Below are positions 1 to 6,775 of a DNA stretch of 64,000 nucleotides, piece by piece. A program made the position numbers and the translations under genes. Within the stretch, counting starts at the first letter, position 1. Each line of letters starts with the position of its first letter. Under the pieces are notes generated by a model that saw nothing but the letters and a program-made list of their open reading frames with translations, did not search any database and had not been told where the DNA came from. Origin of the DNA: Planobispora rosea (lineage in GTDB: Bacteria > Actinomycetota > Actinomycetes > Streptosporangiales > Streptosporangiaceae); contig NZ_BMQP01000033.1 of NCBI RefSeq assembly GCF_014648175.1, positions 25,176-89,175 of the forward strand, given 5' to 3'.

Positions 1-83
1 TCCACGACAAGTCGATCGGCCTGGAGACCATGTGCGTGGGCGGCGGCCAGGGCATGGCCATGGTCCTGGAGCGCCTGAGCTAG
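1..83 (+). CDS. Acetyl-CoA acetyltransferase (thiolase), C-terminal end only
   Basis: Only the last 25 codons are inside the window; the reading frame starts at base 3 and stops with TAG at 81-83. The visible tail contains the sequence ETMCVGGGQGMAMVLERL, which matches the conserved C-terminal block of thiolases: the Cys in CVGGGQG is the second catalytic cysteine, the base that activates acetyl-CoA. The family condenses two acetyl-CoA or cleaves acetoacetyl-CoA. The specific substrate cannot be judged from this fragment. It converges on the next gene with four bases between the stop codons. Confidence 0.85.
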   Translation, partial: HDKSIGLETMCVGGGQGMAMVLERLS

Positions 84-87
84 TCCG

Positions 88-498
88 TCAGCCGTGGACG
101 TCGGGACCGGCCCGGGTGATGTCGAAGCGCACGATCACCCGCCGGTCCCGTTCCATGGCCGCCCGGTAGTCGTCCCAGTCGGGGTGCTCTCCGGAGATGT
201 CGCGGTAGTAGCTCACCAGGAGGTCCATCGCCTCCGGCAGCGAGACGATCTCCGCCGTCCCCTCGATCTGGATCCACTCGCCGAAGAAGGCGTCCGTGGT
301 CACGCAGAGCGCCACCCGGGAGTCCCGGCGGAGGTTGCGGACCTTCGCCGCGGTCTCCCGGGTGCTGATGATCGCGCGCCCTTCGGCGTCGAGCCCCACG
401 GTGACCGGAGAGAGCTGAGGTCTCCCGTCGACGTGCCAGGTCAGCATGACCGCGCGGTGGTTGGAGCGGAGGAATTCGCGTGCCTTGTCGAGATCCAT
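88..498 (-). CDS. PPOX-class (probably F420-dependent) oxidoreductase, split-barrel fold
   Basis: A 136-residue protein of the pyridoxamine-5'-phosphate-oxidase-like split barrel group. The N-terminal LDKAREFL helix, the strand containing LSPVTVGLD, the RNLRRDSRVAL segment and the GEWIQIEGTAEIV strand match the short actinobacterial members that bind F420 or FMN and reduce unsaturated or quinone-like substrates. The cofactor is inferred from the family. The start at 498 is preferred because the protein family begins right there and a GGGG lies just upstream; an in-frame ATG at 507 is the alternative. The longer upstream reading frame runs through the 14-bp tandem repeats and is probably not coding. 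Confidence 0.75.
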   Translation of the reverse strand: MDLDKAREFLRSNHRAVMLTWHVDGRPQLSPVTVGLDAEGRAIISTRETAAKVRNLRRDSRVALCVTTDAFFGEWIQIEGTAEIVSLPEAMDLLVSYYRDISGEHPDWDDYRAAMERDRRVIVRFDITRAGPDVHG

Positions 499-549
499 GA
501 TCCCCATCATCCTCGGACAGGCGGGAGAGCGCAGCACCGGGTGAGCACG

Positions 550-647
550 GGATCCACGCCGTGAGCTCCGTCCCGTGGGACGCACGCCACGGGATCCGCC
601 CCACGGGATCTGCCCCATGAGATCCACGCCGTGGATCCACGTCCCCG
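550..647. repeat. Seven tandem 14-bp degenerate repeats
   Basis: Head-to-tail copies of a 14-bp unit close to GGATCCACGCCGTG start at 550, 564, 578, 592, 606 and 620, with a seventh diverged copy from 634. Each unit keeps the pattern of a GGATC-like start and a CGTG or CACG end. They lie between two genes, just upstream of the oxidoreductase on the minus strand. No spacers separate them, so this is not a CRISPR array; they may be protein binding sites or a simple tandem expansion. Confidence 0.8.
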
Positions 648-717
648 GAGGTGCGCAGGTACGCGAAAGCCCGCACCACCCGGTGGCGGCACGGGCCCTC
701 GGAGAGAAGACGGCTGC

Positions 718-942
718 TTACAGGTGGTGGCGGCGCTGCCGCTCGTGCTCGTGCACGATGGCGGCGGCGTAGCCGTGGGTCAGCCCGTGCTCGTCTGCGA
801 GCCAGTTGGCGCGTTCGTCACAGCGGAGGAACGACGGGCCGTTGTCGATGGCTTGAAACCACTCTGGGAGTGCGCGTCCCGTGATGTCTGGGACTCTTGC
901 GATCAGCTTGCTCTGCGTCTCCGGTGAGTGGTTCAAGGACAT
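718..942 (-). CDS. DUF4287-like small protein
   Basis: A 74-residue basic protein. The sequence runs from a helix (SPETQSKLIARVPDITGR) through LPEWFQAID and WLADEHGLTHGYAAAIVHEHERQRR, which is the arrangement seen in DUF4287 proteins: a helical domain with a Thr-Gly turn followed by a helix-turn-helix-like 'hgLthGyA' segment. The function of the family is not established. The ATG at 942 is chosen because GGAGG lies five bases upstream; a GTG four codons earlier would overlap this ribosome binding site. Confidence 0.7.
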   Translation of the reverse strand: MSLNHSPETQSKLIARVPDITGRALPEWFQAIDNGPSFLRCDERANWLADEHGLTHGYAAAIVHEHERQRRHHL

Positions 943-1085
943 GGGCACCTCCACGGATAGGGCTCCTTGGATTGACAGTGCATCACGGAACCGCAGATAG
1001 CAAGACCCGGCGACACGCTCCTGTCACGCTTCGGTTGGCTTCGGTCGCGTTTCGTTCACAGATGTCCCGAGTTCACGGCAGAAAA

Positions 1086-1116
1086 GAACCCCGCCGGAGC
1101 GGCTCCGGCGGGGTTC
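1086..1116 (-). terminator. Intrinsic-type terminator hairpin after the BI-1/YccA gene
   Basis: A 15-bp perfect stem, GAACCCCGCCGGAGC paired with GCTCCGGCGGGGTTC, with almost no loop (one G). It sits 58 bases beyond the stop codon of the minus-strand gene at 1175. Its symmetry means it could also stop transcription from the left. No clear U tract follows, as is usual in actinomycetes. Confidence 0.7.
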
Positions 1117-1174
1117 CCGATTTCGATGGTGATCGGCTGTCGGCCGCCGGTCACCCGGTCCGGCCGACCACCGG

Positions 1175-1957
1175 TCAGTCGTCGCCCGAGAAGTAGCTCA
1201 GCAGGCGCAGGACCTCCAGGTAGATCCAGACCAGGGTCATGGTCAGGCCGAAGGCCATCAGCCAGGAGTACTTCGCCGGGGCGCCGTACTTCACGCCCTG
1301 CTCGACCTGGTCGAAGTCGAGGAGCAGGAAGAAGCAGCCGACGAGGATCGCGGCGATGCTGAAGACGATGGCCAGCGGGCCGCCCGAGCGGATGCCGATG
1401 CCGTCCTCGATGAAGAAGCCCGACACCAGGTTGACGAGCATCAGGCCCATCAGGGCCAGACCCGCCGCCACGACGAACTTGGTGAACTTCGGCGTGACCC
1501 GGATGATCCGGAGCGAGTACACCGTCAGCATCGCGGCGAAGGCCAGGGCCGTGCCGACCACCGCCTGGAAGACGATGCCGTTGTAGAAGTTGTTGTACAG
1601 GTGGCTGATCACACCCACGGCGACGCCGTAGGACACCGAGTAGCCGAGGATCAGAGCCGGGTTGGTGCTCTGCTTGAAGGTGATGACCAGGGCCAGGATG
1701 AGCCCGACGATCACACCGGCGAGCGCCGCGCCCATGCCCAGGTTGAGGATCCAGGCCACGGCGGCCGAGGCGACCAGCGTGCCCAGGGTGATGAATCCGC
1801 GCACGACCACGTCGTCGATGGTCATGGTCCGCTGCGCGGGCGGTGCGTACGACGGGCTGTCGTACATCCCCTGAAGCTGCTCAGGGGTCGGGGTCGGATA
1901 TCCCCCGGGCTGCTGGCCCTGGGGTATCCGGTTGAATACGGGGTTCTTGCTTTCCAT
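1175..1957 (-). CDS. Bax inhibitor-1/YccA family membrane protein
   Basis: A 260-residue integral membrane protein. After a Pro/Gln/Gly-rich cytoplasmic N-terminus of about 50 residues there are seven predicted hydrophobic segments, and the C-terminal helix carries the pattern seen in bacterial BI-1 proteins (LLLDFDQVEQGVKYGAP followed by a final segment with WIYLEVLRLL). BI-1 relatives such as BsYetJ are pH-sensitive calcium leak channels; in actinomycetes the role is not known. The ATG at 1957 has GGAGG five bases upstream; an in-frame GTG four codons earlier is less likely. The gene is monocistronic and ends before a strong hairpin. Confidence 0.85.
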   Translation of the reverse strand: MESKNPVFNRIPQGQQPGGYPTPTPEQLQGMYDSPSYAPPAQRTMTIDDVVVRGFITLGTLVASAAVAWILNLGMGAALAGVIVGLILALVITFKQSTNPALILGYSVSYGVAVGVISHLYNNFYNGIVFQAVVGTALAFAAMLTVYSLRIIRVTPKFTKFVVAAGLALMGLMLVNLVSGFFIEDGIGIRSGGPLAIVFSIAAILVGCFFLLLDFDQVEQGVKYGAPAKYSWLMAFGLTMTLVWIYLEVLRLLSYFSGDD

Positions 1958-2246
1958 CGCTGCCTCCACGCTGCGACCTACGCGATCAGCGTATTAGATC
2001 GGTTGTCACACGGCCGTATCGTGCCTGTATCTATATTTTCGTGTGCGCGGCCGTACGGCTACCGCCGACATCCTCAACGCGTGGCCTGCGCTGCTAGTTC
2101 CCGGCTTCCCCATCCTCCTCATCGATCTCCCGCCGGAGTGGCACCGTACCCTCCCCCCGTCACGGATCACGCCCTCTTTCCCGCAACTTCTCCGGCGCTC
2201 CGCGCATCCAATGCTGCGGAGGAAACCGCGCACGGCAGGGGGACGG

Positions 2247-2918
2247 ATGGCGGCGGGGCCGATCGGCGACGACTTACCTCGATCGGGGGCGGGCCACCCG
2301 GACGCGGGAGGTGTCGGCCGGGCCGGGCCGTCCACCGCCGTCGCGGGCGGGACGAGCCTGAACGTGGCCGTCGCGGGCGGGACGAGCCTGCGCGCGGCCG
2401 TCGCGGGCGGCCGTGTGATCACCGGGGACGGCCTGCTCCGGCTGGGGACGGCGATCGCCGCGGCACTGGCCGTGGTCCATGACGCCGGCGTCGCCCACCG
2501 GGGCGTGAAGCCGGACAACGTGCTTCTCGGCCCGGACGGCCCGCGGCTGGTCGGCCTGGGCACCGCCCGGACGATGGAGACGGCGGGGACGACCGTGACC
2601 GGGCCGGTGACGGGCGTGCGGACCTCCATGCCGCCGGAGGTGTTCACCGGTCAGCGGGCCGGAACCGCGGCGGACGTGTTCGGCTGGGGCTGCGTCATGG
2701 TGTTCGCCGCGACCGGCGAGGACCCGTTCCACGCCGAGAGCCTGGGCTGCCTCATGCACCGGGTGCTCTCCGTCGACCCCGACCTGAGCGCGATCCCCGC
2801 TCCGCTCCACGACCTGGTCGCCGCCGCGCTGGCCAAGCAGCCCCACGCCAGGCCCACCGCCCGGCATCTGCTGGCGGCCCTGACAGGCGGCGGGTCGCGG
2901 AGGCATTCCGGGGGATGA
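2247..2918 (+). pseudogene. Truncated, degenerate serine/threonine kinase C-lobe (pseudokinase or gene remnant)
   Basis: The reading frame matches the C-lobe of actinobacterial Ser/Thr kinases but has no N-lobe: no glycine-rich loop and no ATP-binding Lys. The catalytic HRD is HRG (Gly codon at 2502-2504) and the magnesium-binding DFG is GLG, so both essential Asp residues are gone. The rest is well preserved: VKPDNVLL, a PPEV motif in the activation segment, DVFGWGCVMVF, and the final helix ending in HARPTARHLLAAL. A 30-bp unit encoding AVAGGTSL is duplicated in tandem at about 2338-2397. The ATG at 2247 is preceded by GGGGGA; ATGs at 2043 and 2211 are also in frame. It closely resembles the intact kinase at 53257 and may be a decayed copy or a pseudokinase. 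Confidence 0.65.
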
Positions 2919-3069
2919 TCACAGTTGGGTAACCCTCAGGTCCTCGTATCCGCATTCCGCCGGAGGAGCCGCGGAGGGCCGGCGCCGGTCGTGGACAGCC
3001 GGACGTCCGGAAGCGATCCCCGGTGGCGTGTCCGCTGGTCAGAGGCATTCTCCTGGCAAAAGGCATGAG

Positions 3070-3142
3070 TGCCCCCGGCGGGACTCGAACCCGCACTACG
3101 ACCCTTTTAAGGGGTATGCCTCTGCCATTGGGCTACGGGGGC
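3070..3142 (-). tRNA. tRNA with predicted anticodon UAA but class I (short variable arm) structure
   Basis: A full cloverleaf can be drawn by hand. The acceptor stem is GCCCCCG with CGGGGGC (7 bp) and discriminator A. The D arm has a 3-bp GCC/GGC stem and a GG in the loop. The anticodon stem is ACCC/GGGT (4 bp plus one T-C mismatch) with loop CTTAAAA, giving anticodon UAA. The variable region is five bases, and the T arm is GCGGG/CCCGC with loop TTCGAGT. A UAA anticodon reads the Leu codon UUA, but bacterial tRNA-Leu normally has a long variable arm. Charging identity is therefore uncertain. CCA is not encoded. Confidence 0.8.
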
Positions 3143-3181
3143 GCCGCAATCATACGTAACGGAACACTCGGACGTAACTAC

Positions 3182-3733
3182 TCATGTCACCTGTCTCACC
3201 GCCTTCTGGGCAACACGGTAGACGGCCCGGGTGCCGGTGACACGGTCGAGAAAGAGAACTCCGTCGAGATGGTCCAGCTGGTGCTGGATGCAGCGGGCCT
3301 CGAAGGCGTCGGCGTGGACGGTCAGGGGGGCACCGCTGCCCGGGTGCTCGCCCTGGATCGTGATGCGGGTGGCGCGGGGGACGCCGCCGGTGAGGCCCGG
3401 CACGGACAGGCAGCCTTCCCGGGCCGTCTCCCAGTGGGAGGCGGACACGAGGCGGGGGTTGGCGACGACGAACTCCCCGGCGCAGGAGCGGGTTGCGGGG
3501 TGCCGCCCGGCGTCGACGGAGAACAGCCGCCAGCCCAGACCGATCTGGGGCGCGGCCAGGCCCGTGCAGCGCGACCGCCGCATGGTGGCGAGCAGGTCGG
3601 CCGCCGCGGCGACGACCTGCGGGTCGGTGGGGTCGACGGGCAGGGCCTTCGCGGTCAGGACGGGGTGGGGGGCGCCGATCAGCTCGCGGCAGACACCGCC
3701 CGGCAGCGCCTCCCGGGGGGCGCCGGCGGCCAT
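3182..3733 (-). CDS. def: Peptide deformylase-like protein with Glu-to-Gln change in the HEXXH motif
   Basis: A 183-residue member of the family that removes the formyl group from the initiator methionine. Motif I is GLAAPQIG (the first Gly of the usual GxGLAAPQ is Cys), motif II is EGCLSVPG with the metal-binding Cys, and motif III reads QHQLDHLDG where nearly all active enzymes have QHExDHLDG. The codon at 3278-3280 is CAG (Gln) instead of GAG (Glu). That Glu is the catalytic general base, so activity may be lost or changed; both metal His residues remain. Its ATG overlaps the stop of the ACT-domain gene by one base (TGATG), so the two are translationally coupled. A housekeeping deformylase is likely elsewhere in the genome. 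Confidence 0.85.
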   Translation of the reverse strand: MAAGAPREALPGGVCRELIGAPHPVLTAKALPVDPTDPQVVAAAADLLATMRRSRCTGLAAPQIGLGWRLFSVDAGRHPATRSCAGEFVVANPRLVSASHWETAREGCLSVPGLTGGVPRATRITIQGEHPGSGAPLTVHADAFEARCIQHQLDHLDGVLFLDRVTGTRAVYRVAQKAVRQVT

Positions 3734-4227
3734 CAGAGCACCTCCGCCTCGGCGGGGCGGAAGGTGATCTCACAGCCGAGACCTGCGCCCACGGCGGACA
3801 GATGGCGCATCAGGGCGGCCACGTCCACCTTCTCGGGCAGCCTCACGTCCGCGATCAGGACGTACAGCCGTCCGCACAGGTGAGTGGTCATGCCGGTGAC
3901 GACCCCGGAGGCGCCGGCGAGCGCGCCGCTGATCTCCGAGACGATGCCGGGCCGGTCCGGGCCGTGGACCGTGAGGACGTAACCGAGGCCGGCCGTGTCC
4001 CCGGCAGAGCGGCGAGGGGTCACCTCGGTGGCGGTCACGGTCAGCCCGGGGAAGGCGGAGGCCGGCGGGACCTCGCCGGAGACCAGCAGCATCATCGCGA
4101 CGTGGCCGCCGAGCAACGTCATCGCCGAGTCCTCGATGTTCGCGCCGGACCGGGTGATCGCCGAGGTCACCTCGGCGATCACCCCCGGCCTGTCGGCCCC
4201 CAGCACGGTGACCGCCGACCAGCTCAT
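3733..4227 (-). CDS. Tandem ACT-domain protein, GcvR-like
   Basis: A 164-residue protein made of two ACT domains. Each begins with the typical DRPGVIAEVTSAI or DRPGIVSEISGAL ligand-binding turn, at about residues 12 and 91. This layout matches GcvR-type proteins, which sense glycine or related amino acids and control the glycine cleavage operon in enterobacteria by binding an activator. There is no DNA-binding domain. The stop codon overlaps the start of the deformylase-like gene. Sensing of an amino acid is inferred from the domains only. Confidence 0.8.
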   Translation of the reverse strand: MSWSAVTVLGADRPGVIAEVTSAITRSGANIEDSAMTLLGGHVAMMLLVSGEVPPASAFPGLTVTATEVTPRRSAGDTAGLGYVLTVHGPDRPGIVSEISGALAGASGVVTGMTTHLCGRLYVLIADVRLPEKVDVAALMRHLSAVGAGLGCEITFRPAEAEVL

Positions 4228-4318
4228 CCGCGACTCCCTCCGGCCCGGGCTGGGGCTCGGCGAGAGTCAGCGACGCATCCCGAGGCGACCCAGCGGCTCC
4301 TCCCTCGGGTGCCCGGAC

Positions 4319-5635
4319 TCAGGCCGTGGCCGCCGCGCGGAACTCCGCCCGCGGCTCTTCGATCTCTCCGAGCGAGACGGTCTCCCGCTTGAAGAACAGC
4401 GCCAGAGTCCAGTCGGCCATGACGCGGACCTTGCGGTTCACGGTGGGCACCCGCGACAGATGGTAGGTGCGGTGCATGAACCACGCAGGCAATCCACGAA
4501 GCTTGACCCCGTAGACGTTGGCGACGCCCTTGTGCAGGCCCAGCCCCGCGACCGATCCGACGTACTTGTGTCGGTAATCGACCAGTTCCTTCCCGTGCAG
4601 GTGCCGGGTGATGTTGTCGGCGAGCACCTTGGCCTGCCGGACCGCGTGCTGGGCGTTGGGCGCGCAGTACTGGCCCGGGTTGGTCACGTCGGGGACACCG
4701 GCCACGTCTCCCGCGGCGAAGGCGTCCTTGGCCCCCACCACGGTCAGCCGGGTGCTCGTCTTGATCCGGCCGCGCTCGTCCAGCGGCAGGTCACCCGCGT
4801 TCGCGACCGGGCTGGGCTTCACGCCCGCGGTCCACACGATGGTGGCCGCCTCGAACTCCTCGCCGTCGGAGAGCTTGACCAGGCCTCCCTCGCAGGACTC
4901 CAGGCGGGTGTTCATCTTGACCTCGATGCCGCGCTCGCGCAGCTGCTCGGCGGTCCACCGGCCCATCTCCGGACCGACCTCCGGCAGGATCCGGTCGGTC
5001 GCCTCGACCAGGACCCAGCGCATGTCCTCGCGCTTGATGTTGTGGTAGTAGCGGACCGCGTCGAGCGCCATGTCCTCCAGCTCGGCGAGGGCCTCGATGC
5101 CCGCGAACCCGCCGCCGACCACGACGAACGTCAGCGCCCTGCGGCGCACGGCCTCGTCCTCGTTCGTCTCGGCCCGGTCGAGCAGCCCGAGCACCCTGTT
5201 GCGCAGGGCGATCGCCTCGCCGACCGTCTTGAAGCCGATCGCGGCGTCGGCCAGGCCGGGGATCGGCAGGGTGCGGGAGACCGAGCCGGCGGCCATCACC
5301 ACGAGGTCGTAGGAGATCTCGTGGGGGGTGCCGACGTTCGGCTCGAACGTCACGGTCTTGCCGGCGTGGTTCACCTTGGTGACCTTGCCGTTGAGGATCG
5401 TCGCCTTCTTCAGGACCCGGCGGAGCGGAACCACCACGTGCCGCGGAGAGAGGTTGCCCGCAGCCGCCTCGGGCAGGAAGGGCTGGTAGGTCATGTGGGA
5501 TTCGGGAGTGAGAACGGTGATGCGCACGCTGCCGTCGCGCAGCTCCCTGCGGAGCGTGCGCTGGAGCCGTAGCACCGTGTAGAGGCCGACATAGCCGCCA
5601 CCGACGACCACGATGTGCTTGGAGTTGCGGTTCAC
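4319..5635 (-). CDS. ndh: Type II NADH:quinone oxidoreductase-like FAD protein
   Basis: A 438-residue flavoprotein with two Rossmann motifs: the FAD site HIVVVGGGYVGLYT at the N-terminus and the NADH site VVVGGGFAGIEALAEL near residue 175. A third FAD contact, FAAGDVAGVPD, lies near residue 310. The C-terminal part has the amphipathic region and the LGLHKGVANVYG segment seen in NDH-2 enzymes, which pass electrons from NADH to quinone at the membrane without pumping protons. GTG at 5635 is preferred over the upstream ATG at 5713 because the Rossmann strand should begin within ten residues and AAGGGG lies eight bases upstream. It is a single gene with a 170-base gap to its upstream neighbour. 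Confidence 0.85.
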   Translation of the reverse strand: MNRNSKHIVVVGGGYVGLYTVLRLQRTLRRELRDGSVRITVLTPESHMTYQPFLPEAAAGNLSPRHVVVPLRRVLKKATILNGKVTKVNHAGKTVTFEPNVGTPHEISYDLVVMAAGSVSRTLPIPGLADAAIGFKTVGEAIALRNRVLGLLDRAETNEDEAVRRRALTFVVVGGGFAGIEALAELEDMALDAVRYYHNIKREDMRWVLVEATDRILPEVGPEMGRWTAEQLRERGIEVKMNTRLESCEGGLVKLSDGEEFEAATIVWTAGVKPSPVANAGDLPLDERGRIKTSTRLTVVGAKDAFAAGDVAGVPDVTNPGQYCAPNAQHAVRQAKVLADNITRHLHGKELVDYRHKYVGSVAGLGLHKGVANVYGVKLRGLPAWFMHRTYHLSRVPTVNRKVRVMADWTLALFFKRETVSLGEIEEPRAEFRAAATA

Positions 5636-5806
5636 TTCGGCGCCCCTTAGGTCCGAGACTTTGTGAAAGCTTTCACAAGCATACGTCCCCGCCTTCCGGC
5701 GACGCCAGGCCACCCCGTGATAACTGCGTCACTATTTTCCAGAAACGGGAGAATGACTCTATATTTCAGAGGAAAGTTCGGGAAAAATTCCCTCTTGTGA
5801 TGGACT

Positions 5807-6613
5807 TCACATTTCCCGGAGGGCGTTTGCCCTGATGAAGACCTGGTCCAGCATCTCGGCGGTCACCCGGCCGGTGAACGTGTTCTGCTGGCTCGGGTGG
5901 TAGCACCCGAGAAGATGGGCGGAACTTCCGCCGGCCCCGCCGCGGGAGAGCCCCACCTCGACGCCGTGCCCGAAGGCGGGCCGGGGACGGGGAAGGACGT
6001 ATCCGGCGTCCTTCAGCGCGGGCCACACGGCCTGCCACGCGAAGCCCCCGAGCGCGACCACCACCCGAACACTTTCGGCCACCAACGCGATCTCCCTGGC
6101 CAGCCAGGGGAAACACGTGCTCCGCTCCTCGGGGAGCGGCTTGTTGTCCGGCGGCGCGCACCTGACCGCGGCCATCATCCGCGCGCCGACGAGCCGCTGC
6201 CCGTCACCCGCGTGGACGCTCGTCTCCTGTACGGCCAGGCCCGTCCGGTACAGCGAGGCGAACAGCCAGTCCCCGCTCCGGTCCCCGGTGAAGATCCGCC
6301 CGGTCCGGTTGCCGCCGTGCGCGGCCGGCGCCAGCCCCACGATCAGGACCTCCGGCCTCTCCTCCCCCCATCCGGCGATGGGCCTGCCCCAGTAGGTCTC
6401 CTCGGCGAACGCCCTGCGCTTGACCGTGGCGACCTCCTCCCGCCACTCCACCAGACGGGGGCACGCGCGGCAGACCGACTGCCGGGCGGTGAGGTCGGCG
6501 AGGGCCGCGCTGGCGGATGCGAGTTCCCGCACCTCCGCGGGATCGTGCGCGACGGGCGTGTCCGGCTGGGCGGGGTCGCCCGGCCACCCGGACCCCGGAG
6601 GAACGAAGGCCAT
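5807..6613 (-). CDS. Uracil-DNA glycosylase, family 5 (UdgB type)
   Basis: A 268-residue DNA repair enzyme that removes uracil and related deaminated bases. The N-terminal half has CRACPRLVEWRE; with the CAPPDNKPLPEERSTC block this supplies four Cys residues for an iron-sulfur cluster, as in families 4 and 5. The active-site loop GLAPAAHGGNRTGRIFTG is the family 5 form, with Ala where families 1 and 4 have an acidic or amide residue. The second motif is HPSQQNTFTGR. The ATG at 6613 starts at a family-typical place but its Shine-Dalgarno is weak (GGGGG touching the ATG), so a leaderless message or an upstream start remains possible. Confidence 0.85.
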   Translation of the reverse strand: MAFVPPGSGWPGDPAQPDTPVAHDPAEVRELASASAALADLTARQSVCRACPRLVEWREEVATVKRRAFAEETYWGRPIAGWGEERPEVLIVGLAPAAHGGNRTGRIFTGDRSGDWLFASLYRTGLAVQETSVHAGDGQRLVGARMMAAVRCAPPDNKPLPEERSTCFPWLAREIALVAESVRVVVALGGFAWQAVWPALKDAGYVLPRPRPAFGHGVEVGLSRGGAGGSSAHLLGCYHPSQQNTFTGRVTAEMLDQVFIRANALREM

Positions 6614-6699
6614 ACCCCCGATCGTGCCAGCCCTCCGGCCGGTCCACGACGAGGACCTCCCGGCTGAGCCCCGTACGCGGGCGGGGTGGGCACGGAAAA

Positions 6700-6726
6700 G
6701 CGGCGCCCGCATGGAGCGGGCGCCGC
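6700..6726 (-). terminator. Terminator hairpin after the secreted repeat protein gene
   Basis: An 11-bp perfect stem, GCGGCGCCCGC with GCGGGCGCCGC, around the loop ATGGA. It lies about 50 bases past the stop of the minus-strand gene ending at 6776 and has an A-rich stretch (ggaaaag) on its left side, which would be read as CUUUUCC in the transcript. Confidence 0.75.
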
Positions 6727-6775
6727 CTCCGCCTCAGTTCAGAGGAGAATCAGACGTACCTCGGTTCAGAGGGAA

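Noticed and set aside
550..647. CRISPR array
   Set aside because: The 14-bp units are contiguous without spacers and no cas genes are near.
2006..2647. A 213-codon minus-strand frame over the kinase remnant
   Set aside because: Pro/Thr/Arg-rich composition and no domain; the plus-strand kinase motifs explain the region.
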